The position numbers were made by a program, and so were the translations under genes. The notes beneath the pieces were generated by a model. That model made no database searches, was not told the DNA's origin, and saw only the letters and a program-made list of their open reading frames with translations. A stretch of 64,000 nt of DNA from Thermoleophilia bacterium UBA6103 (lineage in GTDB: Bacteria; Actinomycetota; Thermoleophilia; UBA2241). Numbering within the stretch: the first letter of the stretch is position 1; each line of letters begins with the position of its first letter. Positions 43,622 to 52,000 of the stretch are shown here, piece after piece. The DNA lies in the NCBI GenBank assembly GCA_002423545.1, contig DIWP01000048.1, forward strand, positions 79,976 through 143,975, given 5' to 3'.

Positions 43622-44454
43622 CGGCCGGCCGCGGCCGGCCCGGCGCTGCAGCGCCGGGCGATCAGTGCCGCCGTCGCCCCGGCGCCGACGCCGTTGTCGA
43701 TGTTCACCGCCACGAGCCCCGGGACACAGCTCTGGAGCATGCCGAGAAGGGCCGCCTCACCGCGGCCACCCAACCCGTAGCCGACCGAGACCGGCAGGCC
43801 GATGACCGGTGCGTCCACGAGTCCGGCGACGACACTCGGAAGGGCGCCCTCCATGCCGGCCGCCACCACATACGCCGCCACGCCGGCGGCGATCATGCGC
43901 CGCAGCGGTCCGCCGAGCCGGTGCAGCCCGGCGACGCCGACGTCGTAGGCGCTCAGGACCTCGACGCTCATCTCGCGCGCCACCGCGGCGGCCTCCTCAG
44001 CGCGAGCCACGTCGCTGGTGCCGGCCGCCAGGATCCCGATGGCGCCGGCTCGCGGCGGCGCCACGTAGTCGGGACCGTGGACGGTGACGATCCCCGAGCG
44101 CTCGTCGTAGCGCACCTCGCCCAGCCCGGCCGCGCCGAGCAGCTCCGCCTGCGCGGCACAAGCGGAGCTGCAGAGGACGGCGCCACAGCGCTCCACCAGG
44201 ACGCGGGCGACGGCGACGAGCTGCTCGCCCGTCTTGCCGGCCGCGTAGACCACCTCGGGCACCCCCGTCCGCGCCCGGCGACCGATGTCGAGGCAGGCGA
44301 AATCGTCGACGTACTCGAGCGCATGCGCATCGAGCTCCGCCCGTGCCTGCCGAGGCGTGGTGCGGCCCGCCGCGACCGCCTCGAGCAGCCTGTTCAGGTC
44401 ATCGCCGGGTGCGCTGCCACCGGCGGCGTGTGCTCCATCTTTGGCATCCATCAT
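43618..44454 (-). CDS. larB: LarB, nickel-pincer cofactor biosynthesis protein
   Basis: The 278-residue protein has the LarB architecture: an N-terminal helical region, then a PurE/AIR-carboxylase-like domain. Visible blocks are GILAAGTSDVARAEEAAAVAREM, AYDVGVAGLHRL, VVAAGMEGALPSVVAGLVDAPVIGLPVSVGYG and VNIDNGVGAGATAALIA. LarB carboxylates nicotinic acid adenine dinucleotide for the nickel-pincer cofactor. LarC and LarE are not in the window. It is coupled to the dacB-like gene by an ATGA overlap. The ribosome site is weak. Confidence 0.9.
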   Translation of the reverse strand: MMDAKDGAHAAGGSAPGDDLNRLLEAVAAGRTTPRQARAELDAHALEYVDDFACLDIGRRARTGVPEVVYAAGKTGEQLVAVARVLVERCGAVLCSSACAAQAELLGAAGLGEVRYDERSGIVTVHGPDYVAPPRAGAIGILAAGTSDVARAEEAAAVAREMSVEVLSAYDVGVAGLHRLGGPLRRMIAAGVAAYVVAAGMEGALPSVVAGLVDAPVIGLPVSVGYGLGGRGEAALLGMLQSCVPGLVAVNIDNGVGAGATAALIARRCSAGPAAAGR

Positions 44455-44637
44455 GTCGGGGCAGAATGTACCAGTGTAAGCGGTCGAGAGTCACGGCCCG
44501 GCCGTCAGCGGCCGATAGAGAAAGTGGCGCCGAGCAGGTAACGCGACGGCGTCGCGGAATCACGTGCTTTCGAGTATGCTTTTTTGCTGCGACGCAACCA
44601 CGCAAACGAACACCGCGTCGAGAGGTAGCTGGGCCAG

Positions 44638-46188
44638 ATGGATGTGCCGCCGTCCACACGTTCCGGGCGCACCGTATATCGATCGCAACCGACGCCGCCG
44701 CGTAAGCGGCGTACGTCGCTCTGGCTCGTCATCGGCCTCGTGGCGGTGGCCGTGGGCGCCACCGCGGCGTGGCAGTTCGCGACCGCCCCCAGCATCGGCG
44801 CCCTCTCGCCCGAGCCGGGGACCTTCACCTCAGACCACACCGTCCCGGTCAAGGTGCGCGTCAAGGGCATGTCCAGCCTCAAGGACGTGGTCGTCAAGGT
44901 CAATGGCAAGGACGTCACCGACGAGGTGACGTTCAACGCCGACGACCTGGTCTACACGGCGTCCGATCTCCCCGACGGCACCCACACCATCTCGGTCAGC
45001 GCCGGGACCTCCAACCTCTACCGCCACTCCATCGAGCGTACCTGGGAGTTCACCGTCGACACCAGGGAACCGAAGCTCCACTGGGTCGACCCCAGGAACT
45101 CGTCGATCTTCACCAGCGAGTCGTTCGACGTGACCGGCGAGACCGAGCCCGGCGCCATGGTCACCGTCACCAGCATACCGGGACGGCCCAGCGTCGAGGC
45201 CGACGAGAGCGGCCGCTTCAGCCTCCCGGTCACGTTGCCGGACGGCAAGTACAAGCTCGACCTCACCGTCCGCGACGCGGCCGGCAACACCAAGACGGCC
45301 AGTCGTCGCATCGGCATCTCCACCCGCGGTCCGCTGATCACCGTCGCCGAGAAGCAGCGGGTCGACGTGCCCGACCCCACCATCAAGGTCGGCGTCCACG
45401 ACCCGAGCGGCCGGCCGCGACTCGTGGTCACCGTCGACGGCGAGCAGGTGTTCGACGAAAAGGTCGGCAAGGTCACCGAGCTGACGATCGGGCCGCTTGC
45501 CGAGGGTACCCATGAGGTCGTGTACACGGCCACCAGCGCCGCCGGCCAGACGGCCAGGCATGTCGAGGAGTTCGTCGTCGACAGCACCGAGGAGCTCGGC
45601 ACGGCGACGTTGTCGGCCGGGGCAATCGGGAACGACGTGCGCGAGCTGCAGAAGCTCCTCATAGAGAACGGCGTCTACAAATACGAGGCCAGCGGCGTCT
45701 ACACCCCGGGTACCACGGCCGCCGTCGAGCGCCTGCAGCGGCGCCTCGGGCAGGAGATCGACGGCATGGCCGGGCCCAGGGTCATCGCCGCTCTGCACGG
45801 ACGCATCGTGGTCGACCAGTCCGAGTGCAAGCTCTACCTGTACTCGAAGGGCAAGCTGCAGAAGACGTATCCGGTCGCCGTCGGACAGCCGGCGTGGCCC
45901 ACCCCCAACGGCGACTGGGAGGTCGTCGTGATGGCCAAGGACCCCACCTGGATCCCGCCCGACTCGCCGTGGGCCAAGGGCCTCGAGCCGGTGCCGCCGG
46001 GTGCCGGCAACCCGCTCGGCACGCGCTGGATCGGGCTCAGCGCGTCGGGTGTGGGCATCCACGGCACGCCGGCCAGCTACTCGATCGGATCGCGGGCTTC
46101 ACACGGGTGCATCCGCATGTACATCGCCGACGTCGAGGAGCTCTACGAGTACGTCGAGGTCGGCATGCCGGTGATCATCCGCGAGTGA
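44638..46188 (+). CDS. L,D-transpeptidase with Ig-like and PG-binding domains
   Basis: The 516-residue protein is membrane-anchored (TM at about 22-45, LWLVIGLVAVAVGATAAW). Three or so Ig-like beta domains follow (for example FTSDHTVPVKVRVKG, DVTGETEPGAMVTVTS). A peptidoglycan-binding domain (NDVRELQKLLIENGVYKYEASGVY) and a C-terminal YkuD domain complete it. The YkuD catalytic site is seen as GIHGTP and SHGCIRM, with the Cys nucleophile. It forms 3-3 cross-links in the wall or attaches proteins. The ATG follows GAGAGGTAG. It is part of a local group of cell-wall genes. Confidence 0.94.
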   Translation: MDVPPSTRSGRTVYRSQPTPPRKRRTSLWLVIGLVAVAVGATAAWQFATAPSIGALSPEPGTFTSDHTVPVKVRVKGMSSLKDVVVKVNGKDVTDEVTFNADDLVYTASDLPDGTHTISVSAGTSNLYRHSIERTWEFTVDTREPKLHWVDPRNSSIFTSESFDVTGETEPGAMVTVTSIPGRPSVEADESGRFSLPVTLPDGKYKLDLTVRDAAGNTKTASRRIGISTRGPLITVAEKQRVDVPDPTIKVGVHDPSGRPRLVVTVDGEQVFDEKVGKVTELTIGPLAEGTHEVVYTATSAAGQTARHVEEFVVDSTEELGTATLSAGAIGNDVRELQKLLIENGVYKYEASGVYTPGTTAAVERLQRRLGQEIDGMAGPRVIAALHGRIVVDQSECKLYLYSKGKLQKTYPVAVGQPAWPTPNGDWEVVVMAKDPTWIPPDSPWAKGLEPVPPGAGNPLGTRWIGLSASGVGIHGTPASYSIGSRASHGCIRMYIADVEELYEYVEVGMPVIIRE

Positions 46189-46298
46189 GCGCCCCGGCGC
46201 CCTCGCCCCGCCGCCGGCCACGCTGACCGGGACCGACCTCGCCGCAGCTCGCCCTCATCTTCGTCTCGTCGCTGCTCATCGCCTATTCCGGTGCCCTC

Positions 46299-46883
46299 AT
46301 GCCGGGCCCGATGCTGGCCGTGGTGCTGGCCGAGAGTCCCCGACAGGGCGTGCGAGCCGGTCCGCTGGTCGTGCTCGGTCACGCGCTGCTCGAGCTGGCG
46401 CTGCTGGCCGCCCTGGTCGTCGGTCTCGGTTCGGTCCTCGAACGGCCGAGCGTGCAGACGGCGCTGGCGCTCGTCGGCGGCGCCATGCTGCTCTGGACGG
46501 CCGCCGGAGCGTTCCGCTTCGTCGTCCAGAACCGCGCCGGCCTCGACTGGCGCACCGACGAGCGGCCGAGCGGCCGCTGGCGTACCGTGTTCGCCGGTGT
46601 CTGGACGAGCCTTGCCAACCCGTACTGGACCATCTGGTGGGCCACGATCGGTCTCGGCCTGCTCACGAAGGCGTATGTCCTGGGCGTCGCCGGCCTGGCC
46701 GCCTTCTACGTCGGCCACATCATCGGCGACCTCACCTGGTTCACAGCCGTGAGCGGCGCCATCGCCGCCGGCCGGCGGTTCATCACGCCGCGCGTCTACA
46801 CGGTCATGCTGGCGGTCTCGGCCGTGCTGCTGCTGGCGATGGCGGTCTGGTTCCTCGTTTCCGGTCTGCGCGGACTCGGCTGA
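46299..46883 (+). CDS. LysE/RhtB-family exporter, N-terminus unclear
   Basis: The frame encodes 194 residues with the LysE-family PGP motif (LMPGPMLAVVLAESPRQG) and about five membrane segments. Normally about 25 residues of the first segment precede PGP. Those residues are present in frame upstream (QLALIFVSSLLIAYSGAL, 46245-46298) but without ATG, GTG or TTG, and an in-frame TGA lies at 46224-46226. A GTG at 46185 overlapping the L,D-transpeptidase stop runs only 13 codons into that TGA. It may use a non-standard start, be truncated, or contain a sequence error. Exported amino acid unknown. Confidence 0.65.
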   Translation: MPGPMLAVVLAESPRQGVRAGPLVVLGHALLELALLAALVVGLGSVLERPSVQTALALVGGAMLLWTAAGAFRFVVQNRAGLDWRTDERPSGRWRTVFAGVWTSLANPYWTIWWATIGLGLLTKAYVLGVAGLAAFYVGHIIGDLTWFTAVSGAIAAGRRFITPRVYTVMLAVSAVLLLAMAVWFLVSGLRGLG

Positions 46884-46891
46884 CACTGCGG

Positions 46892-46941
46892 AGACGAACG
46901 GGCGGGGGCGCCGCAGAAGCGGCGCCCCCGCCCGTTCGTCT
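46892..46941. terminator. Very long perfect hairpin between convergent genes
   Basis: A perfect 23-bp stem (starting AGACGAACGGGCGGGGGCG on the left arm) closes an AGAA loop. It lies nine bases after the LysE-family stop and just beyond the end of the minus-strand membrane protein gene. Few bacterial terminators have such a long perfect stem. It should stop transcription from both sides. Confidence 0.85.
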
Positions 46942-46963
46942 GATCTCAGACTTCTCCTGTCGC

Positions 46964-47389
46964 CTACTCCAGCTCGGCGACGCCCTCCGGCTCCTGCACC
47001 CGCTCCAGCTCCATGCCGAGCAGGAAGCCGACGAACGCCATCAGCAGGCCGGGGATCGCCCACACGATGACGCCCCACTTGGGATCAGGGCTCATCGCCA
47101 CGCCGAGGCACGCCAGCATGTCCAGCGCCACGATCATGACGCCCGCCACGACGAAGCGCGTGGGAATGAGCAGAGCGCCGATGATGGTGAGTCCGCCGAT
47201 CGCCAGCGCGATGATGCCGGTGATGGTGGCCGCACCACTCATGTCGAACGGCGAGCCGATCTCCATCTCCTCGACCCACACACCGAGCCAGTCCTTCTCG
47301 ATCGACGGCTGGGAGACGAGCAGCCAGATACCTATGCCCAGGATGCAGAGGCCGGCGAGCCAGGCCAGGACCATCGCTGTCTTACGCAT
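46964..47389 (-). CDS. Small four-segment membrane protein, unknown
   Basis: The 141-residue protein has four hydrophobic segments, starting MRKTAMVLAWLAGLCILGIGIWLLV. It has an acidic outside loop and a Glu-rich C-terminus. No family motif is recognised. It starts four bases beyond the APC-permease stop on the same strand, so it may be an accessory of that transporter. Not named. Confidence 0.7.
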   Translation of the reverse strand: MRKTAMVLAWLAGLCILGIGIWLLVSQPSIEKDWLGVWVEEMEIGSPFDMSGAATITGIIALAIGGLTIIGALLIPTRFVVAGVMIVALDMLACLGVAMSPDPKWGVIVWAIPGLLMAFVGFLLGMELERVQEPEGVAELE

Positions 47390-47392
47390 GGC

Positions 47393-48805
47393 TCACACCT
47401 CCTCGGCGGCAGGGGCGGGCAGGGGCAGGGCTCCGGCCGCGTCCCTGGAGACGGTGAGCGTGTCCGGCAGCTCGACGCCGTGGTACTTGCTCTTGAAGAG
47501 GAGGTACGCCACCGGGCCGCTGAGCACGCCGACGCAGCCGCCGACGAAATAGGCCCAGCCGTTGGTGACCAGCGCCACGATGGCGATGCCGAAGAACGGC
47601 ACGAACCAGAGCGCCAGCGCCCAGGTGGGCAGCGGGATCCGGAAGCGCCGATCCAGATCGGGCTCCTTGACACGCAGCACGACCATGGCGGTGAGGATCG
47701 TCATGTACGCGAACATGAGCAGGAAGACGTCGATGACGATCAGGAACTGGAACGATCCGAGGATGAGCACCGAGTTGAGCAGCGCCATGAACAGGATGGA
47801 GCGGTACGGCGTGCCGTACTTCGGGTGCTCTTTCCCGAACCAGCGGAAGAACAGCTTGTCTTTGGACAGGACATAGGCCGGTCGCGAACCGGTCGCCAGG
47901 TACCCGGTGAACAGGCCCAGGTTGCCGGCGATGAGCGCGGCGATCAGCAGGCCGGCGACGGCGCCGCCGCCGACCACCCTGCCCGCCTCGATGAAGTCGA
48001 TCGAGGTGCTGGTGCCCTCGGTGTTCCAGTTGGACCAGTCACCGACCGCTGCATAGCCGGCCGCCGTGGTGAGCACGTAAAAGGCGATGACGAGACCCAT
48101 GTTGATGAGCAGCGCCCGCGGGATGACGTATTGCGGGCGCTCTATCTCACCGGCCAACTGGGACATCGACTCATAGCCGGAGTACATCCACATCGCGACC
48201 GCGAGTCCCAGACCCATGGCGCCCCAGAACGACTCTCCTTCGGCGATGAACGGGCTGAACGGATTCACCTGGGCCTTGGCGAAGCCCAGGATCACCAGCG
48301 TCACGAACGGGACGATGACGATCACCTGGATGACGGTCAGCACCCAGCCGGTGATATCGATGCCGCGGATGTTGACGTACGCGAAGATCAGGATGATGAC
48401 GAAGCCGATGAGCCAGCGTACCCAGCCGGGCATGTCGAACCAGCCGGCCACGTAGTCGAGGGTGAGCGCCACGTACACGGCGGTGTCGACGTAGAGAGAG
48501 AGCTGCCACCACCAGCCGGCCTGGAAGCCCCAGAACTCGCCCATGCCCCGGCGCACCCAGCGGTAGAAGCCGCCCTCCTCCGGCAGGGCGGAGCCGAGCT
48601 CCGCGGACGTGAGCGCCATCGGCAGCGCCCAGAAGAAGGGCAGCACGAGGAGCATCAGCAGCGTGAGCCCGGGGCCCGAGGAGCCGATGATGTCCTCCAT
48701 GCCGAACGACCCCGAGCACGTGAGCGTGAACATGACCGCCACGGCGGTGATCATGCGCATCTTCACGCGCTTGAGGCCGACGGCGGCAGTAGAACCGTTC
48801 GTCAT
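47393..48805 (-). CDS. APC-superfamily amino acid permease
   Basis: This 470-residue membrane protein has about 12 hydrophobic segments. The start MITAVAVMFTLTCSGSFGMEDIIGSSGPGL matches the APC-type first segment with its unwound Gly motif. ALPEEGGFYRWVRRGMGEFWGF and the MYSGYESMSQLAGEIERPQYVIPRAL stretch are typical of APC-superfamily transporters such as the GABA or putrescine group. Substrate unknown, probably an amino acid or amine. The ATG at 48805 has GAGGGGAGG upstream. It is followed by a small membrane protein gene. Confidence 0.9.
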   Translation of the reverse strand: MTNGSTAAVGLKRVKMRMITAVAVMFTLTCSGSFGMEDIIGSSGPGLTLLMLLVLPFFWALPMALTSAELGSALPEEGGFYRWVRRGMGEFWGFQAGWWWQLSLYVDTAVYVALTLDYVAGWFDMPGWVRWLIGFVIILIFAYVNIRGIDITGWVLTVIQVIVIVPFVTLVILGFAKAQVNPFSPFIAEGESFWGAMGLGLAVAMWMYSGYESMSQLAGEIERPQYVIPRALLINMGLVIAFYVLTTAAGYAAVGDWSNWNTEGTSTSIDFIEAGRVVGGGAVAGLLIAALIAGNLGLFTGYLATGSRPAYVLSKDKLFFRWFGKEHPKYGTPYRSILFMALLNSVLILGSFQFLIVIDVFLLMFAYMTILTAMVVLRVKEPDLDRRFRIPLPTWALALWFVPFFGIAIVALVTNGWAYFVGGCVGVLSGPVAYLLFKSKYHGVELPDTLTVSRDAAGALPLPAPAAEEV

Positions 48806-48997
48806 AGAGCCTCCCCTCTGCATTTCGAAGACGAAGGACTGTGGGGGTGCGAAAACAGCAGCCCCAGTCGGGGCAAAATGCTACCAATCGTGACAACTTG
48901 TGGCAGCCTCCGCCGCGTCCAGCGTACCGCCTCCCCACGCGCCACAATGTCCTCCCACCCGCGCGGGAGCGGTGGCCAAACAGGAACGTGGCCGGGA
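48806..48997 (-). promoter_or_regulatory. Possible leader and promoter of the permease gene
   Basis: This 192-base gap may hold a minus-strand promoter: CTGCCA, 17 bases, TAGCAT (roughly 48908 to 48881). A short GCCCC-AGTC-GGGGC hairpin lies closer to the gene. Each hexamer has four of six consensus bases. Low confidence. Confidence 0.25.
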
Positions 48998-50428
48998 TCA
49001 GCCAGAGCGCGCCCGCCGGGCCAGCATCTCCAGCTCCCGCTCCACATCGTCGCCGAGTGGCGCCGGCGTATGGGTAGCCAGCAGGTCCTCCGCCTTCTGC
49101 CGAGCCTCCGCGATGATGTCGGGCCGGCCGGCCGTTCCCCAGGCCTCCCACGAGTCGCGGAAGCCGAGCTGCGGCAGGTACCACTCGCCGTCACGGACGT
49201 TGCGTCGCGTGGAGGCCTGGCCGAGGAACGTCCCGCCCGGGCCCACCTTCTCCATCACGTCCGTCAGCCAGCGTCCCTCGTCGGAGGCGACACCGTCCAT
49301 GGCGCGCCGGCAGAGCCGGTAGACCTCGACGTCGATGATGAGCTGCTCCATGTTGTAGACCGTGGCGCCGGCCAGCAGGCCGGGTCCGACGAGGATGTCC
49401 GGCCACGCCAGCGACGCCAGGAGCGACGTGGCCGCCTTCTCGTAGGCCGCCTGCACGCCGGGCACGTACTGGTCGGTGCCGCCGCCGGACGACTCCACCG
49501 GCAGCCGGTACCAGCGCGCCATCTCGGTCGCACCGGCATTGAGGACGGCGCCCTCGATGGCGCCGGCGAAGTAGCGGCCGGTCCGTGGCTCCATGACGGC
49601 GGTCACCGGCGCGTAGATGAACGGCGTGCCCGGCTGCGCCGCCTGGATCAGGCAGAGCGTGCCGAGCGTCTCGGCGTTGGCCGTGACAAGCGTCGCGAGC
49701 AGGCTGCCGGGAGCGGTGGCGCCCATGAGCGGCATCGGCATCACGGCCACCGGGATGTCCCAGCCGCGCAACTCGAGCCAGGCGTCGGTGTGCGGCCCTT
49801 CGACGACGAGCGGTGAGGCCGGCGTGATGAGGAACGAGAACGGATGACGGCGGCGGACCTCGTCGCGACCCCCGAACACCACGTCGAGCACCTCGAGGAG
49901 CGCCTGTGCCGCCGCCGGCGTGTCGAACGAGTCCTGCGCGTGCTTGGTGAACAGGCGGAAGAGGTCGGCGAAGTACTCGAGGTAGTCTGCCGTCTCCATG
50001 CCGGCTTTGCCGACCTCGACCATCGACCAGTAGAGCCCGATGTCGTCGATGGCATCCTGCAGGCGGGTCGAGTCGACCCAGTCGAGGTGCGTCGGCTCGC
50101 GCAGCTCGTCGAGGGCGGTGTGATACACCCTGGTGGCACCGCCGTCGGCGAGCAGTGTGAAGCCGCCGGCGTTCAGCGGCAGCTCCCAGCCCTCCCGCCG
50201 GCCGCCGAGGCTGAAGCTCTTTGGGGCCAGACGCAGCGACTCCTCCAGCATCCGGCGCGGGATCCGCACCCGCCGGCGGCCCTCGTCGACGCCCGCGCCG
50301 GCCTCCTGCATCAGCCGGCGTGCCTCCCGTGAGTCGACGCGCATGCCGATGTCTTCGAGGACCTGCGCGGTGCGCTCGTGCACCTGCTCCCGCTCCGCAT
50401 CGGACAGCACACGCATCTGCGTCAGCAT
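48998..50428 (-). CDS. MttB-superfamily methyltransferase homologue (no pyrrolysine)
   Basis: The 476-residue protein has the TIM-barrel pattern of the trimethylamine:corrinoid methyltransferase (MttB) superfamily. Visible stretches are ILEDIGMRVDSREARRLMQEAGAGVD near the start, then LLADGGATRVYHT, FLITPASPLVV, MPMPLMGATAPGS and the GAATEMARWYRLPVES-like block. It has no in-frame TAG, so it lacks pyrrolysine, like glycine betaine or other non-Pyl members. No corrinoid protein or methyltransferase partner is visible. The ATG at 50428 is chosen because GGAAGG lies upstream. The permease gene follows, suggesting uptake and demethylation of the same compound. Confidence 0.8.
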   Translation of the reverse strand: MLTQMRVLSDAEREQVHERTAQVLEDIGMRVDSREARRLMQEAGAGVDEGRRRVRIPRRMLEESLRLAPKSFSLGGRREGWELPLNAGGFTLLADGGATRVYHTALDELREPTHLDWVDSTRLQDAIDDIGLYWSMVEVGKAGMETADYLEYFADLFRLFTKHAQDSFDTPAAAQALLEVLDVVFGGRDEVRRRHPFSFLITPASPLVVEGPHTDAWLELRGWDIPVAVMPMPLMGATAPGSLLATLVTANAETLGTLCLIQAAQPGTPFIYAPVTAVMEPRTGRYFAGAIEGAVLNAGATEMARWYRLPVESSGGGTDQYVPGVQAAYEKAATSLLASLAWPDILVGPGLLAGATVYNMEQLIIDVEVYRLCRRAMDGVASDEGRWLTDVMEKVGPGGTFLGQASTRRNVRDGEWYLPQLGFRDSWEAWGTAGRPDIIAEARQKAEDLLATHTPAPLGDDVERELEMLARRARSG

Positions 50429-50581
50429 GGTGATCACCTTCCGGCGAGGGTCGGGACGCTGCGATTATGCGCCGACCGGCAGGGGCGCCGCCAACCTCGG
50501 CAGCGCCGTTTTGGCCAAGAATCGGCCCCCTGCGACCGCCGGAGCGTCGCCCGGTCACGACGACGGCCCGTCCCCGGGTGT

Positions 50582-51268
50582 TCAGCGCCGGGGCAGATCG
50601 TCGGCGAAGCGCCGCCACAGGTCGCGCCGCCCGGCGACGCCGAGCTTGCGCTGCAGCGCCCGGGCGTGCGCGCGCACGGTCGTGCGGCTGACGACCAGAC
50701 GCTCGGCGACCTCATCGTCGGTGAACCGGGCGAGCACCAGCGCCAGGACGTCGACCTCCCGTACGGTGAGGCCGAACGCCGCCAGCCGCGTCGGCCACGA
50801 CAGGAGCTCGAGCTCGTCCTGCCGCTCACCCGGCCACAGGATGGCTGCGGCGGCGCAGCCGTGCACCAGATGCATCTCGGCCGTCAGACGATCGCGCAGC
50901 GTGTACACGACGGTCTGCCGGGACACCGTCCCTGTGGCCCCGCAGACCGCCGGGTCGGCACCCCCTGTGCCCCGCACGGCCGTCCGCGGCAACGACCGAT
51001 CGACCTTCCCGGAGCGGCACGCGCACTCCGAGCCCGGCGACGGGCGAGGCGCTCTGAGCAGCGGGCAGGCGGCGACCGCCTCGAGTCCGTGGATCCCGAC
51101 CAGCTGCAGGCGCACCGGTCGAACCGTCCCCGACCCGTCGCACGACGGAGCCTGCCCCCAGCTCTCGACGAGCGTCGCGGCGGCCCTCTCCGCACAGCGG
51201 CGGATGAGCGTGTCGGACTCGACCACCTCCGCCGACACGACGCTGTCCGCCGCACGGCTCATCCGCAT
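50582..51268 (-). CDS. LuxR-type helix-turn-helix regulator
   Basis: The protein is about 228 residues. The C-terminal LuxR-type DNA-binding domain is clear: LTVREVDVLALVLARFTDDEVAERLVVSRTTVRAHARALQRKLG. The N-terminal part contains Cys-rich segments (CACRSGK, CGATG, CAERAA) and no known ligand domain; it may sense something itself. It lies upstream of the MttB-like and permease genes on the same strand and may regulate them. The start is uncertain, with ATG at 51268 or 51262. Confidence 0.75.
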   Translation of the reverse strand: MRMSRAADSVVSAEVVESDTLIRRCAERAAATLVESWGQAPSCDGSGTVRPVRLQLVGIHGLEAVAACPLLRAPRPSPGSECACRSGKVDRSLPRTAVRGTGGADPAVCGATGTVSRQTVVYTLRDRLTAEMHLVHGCAAAAILWPGERQDELELLSWPTRLAAFGLTVREVDVLALVLARFTDDEVAERLVVSRTTVRAHARALQRKLGVAGRRDLWRRFADDLPRR

Positions 51269-51314
51269 GGTACTGTTCGATCCACCCACATCACGGCGAC
51301 CAAGGGAGGGCGTG

Positions 51315-51671
51315 ATGCCGATAATCGAAGAAGCGATCGTGCTCGACGTACCGGTGGACGTGGCGCTGAGCGAGTGGAACGACTTCGTCTACCGACGCCT
51401 CATCGGCCACTACTCGATCGGCGCCCGTGCCGTGGAGTGGAAGGCGGTCGACGACGCCGAAGAGGCGGGCAACGTCTGGTTCGAGGACGTCGACGGCGAT
51501 CACAGCCGAGTCGTCCTGCGCATCGACTACGATCCCTCCGAGCTCGAGCCGGGCAAGCCCGACCCCGAAGGTACCATGCGGGCCGCCATGGCAGAGGACC
51601 TCAAGAAGTTCAAGACGTTCGCCGAGGACGCCGCCAAGGGCGACGTCTCCGGCGCCGACCGGGCCGTCTGA
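51315..51671 (+). CDS. SRPBCC-family small protein
   Basis: The 118-residue protein has a start typical of START/polyketide-cyclase-like folds: IEEAIVLDVPVDVALSEWNDF. A strand pattern follows, with RAVEWKAVDDAEEAGNVWFEDVDGDHSRVVLRIDYDP. It is a likely small-ligand-binding protein of the SRPBCC superfamily without known ligand. The ATG at 51315 follows AGGGAGGG; a GTG three bases earlier is possible. It diverges from the LuxR-type gene and ends in a strong terminator. Confidence 0.72.
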   Translation: MPIIEEAIVLDVPVDVALSEWNDFVYRRLIGHYSIGARAVEWKAVDDAEEAGNVWFEDVDGDHSRVVLRIDYDPSELEPGKPDPEGTMRAAMAEDLKKFKTFAEDAAKGDVSGADRAV

Positions 51672-52000
51672 GGACGGCGGCCGGCGCCTTGCGGCCTCGG
51701 CCGGCTGCACGGAGCGCCGGCTGTCGCTGAACGCTGTCTGGCTCATGCCGGCACGGTAGCCGAGCGCTCGCCCGACGCATAGCAACCAGCGGTGACCATC
51801 TGCGAGCCGCGGGGTGACACCTTCACCCCGCGGCTCGTTGTCTTGTTGCCGCTCACGAGCACAGCGGCAGGCGGCGGCGTGCAGCCGCGTGACCGCAGGC
51901 GGCAGGCAGTCGCCCGCGAACGCCCGGCGTGGGTTTCGACGCCTCCGCGACAGCGATAGTCTGGTGAGAGCACGACCGCGACCGGAGGGAGACACTCGCC
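51672..52000. other. Gap between SRPBCC and S9 peptidase genes
   Basis: This 329-base region contains the terminator hairpin at 51803-51837 and then sequence leading to the S9 peptidase start, whose ribosome site GGAGGGAG lies upstream of the ATG at 52001. No other gene or regulator was recognised. Confidence 0.4.
51803..51848 (+). terminator. Intrinsic terminator with T-rich tail
   Basis: A perfect 15-bp stem (CGAGCCGCGGGGTGA and complement) closes a CACCT loop at 51803-51837. It is followed by TTGTCTTGTTG. This is the classic form of a Rho-independent terminator and lies 132 bases past the SRPBCC stop. Confidence 0.8.

Noticed and set aside
44455..44637. c-di-AMP-type riboswitch upstream of the L,D-transpeptidase
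   Set aside because: Such leaders occur before wall-remodelling genes in Actinobacteria, but I could not find the conserved segments in this 183-base gap.
46637..49816. 1059-codon plus-strand frame across the permease and methyltransferase genes
   Set aside because: It has His/Asp/Gly/Arg-rich low-complexity sequence without motifs and covers several clear minus-strand genes and a terminator.
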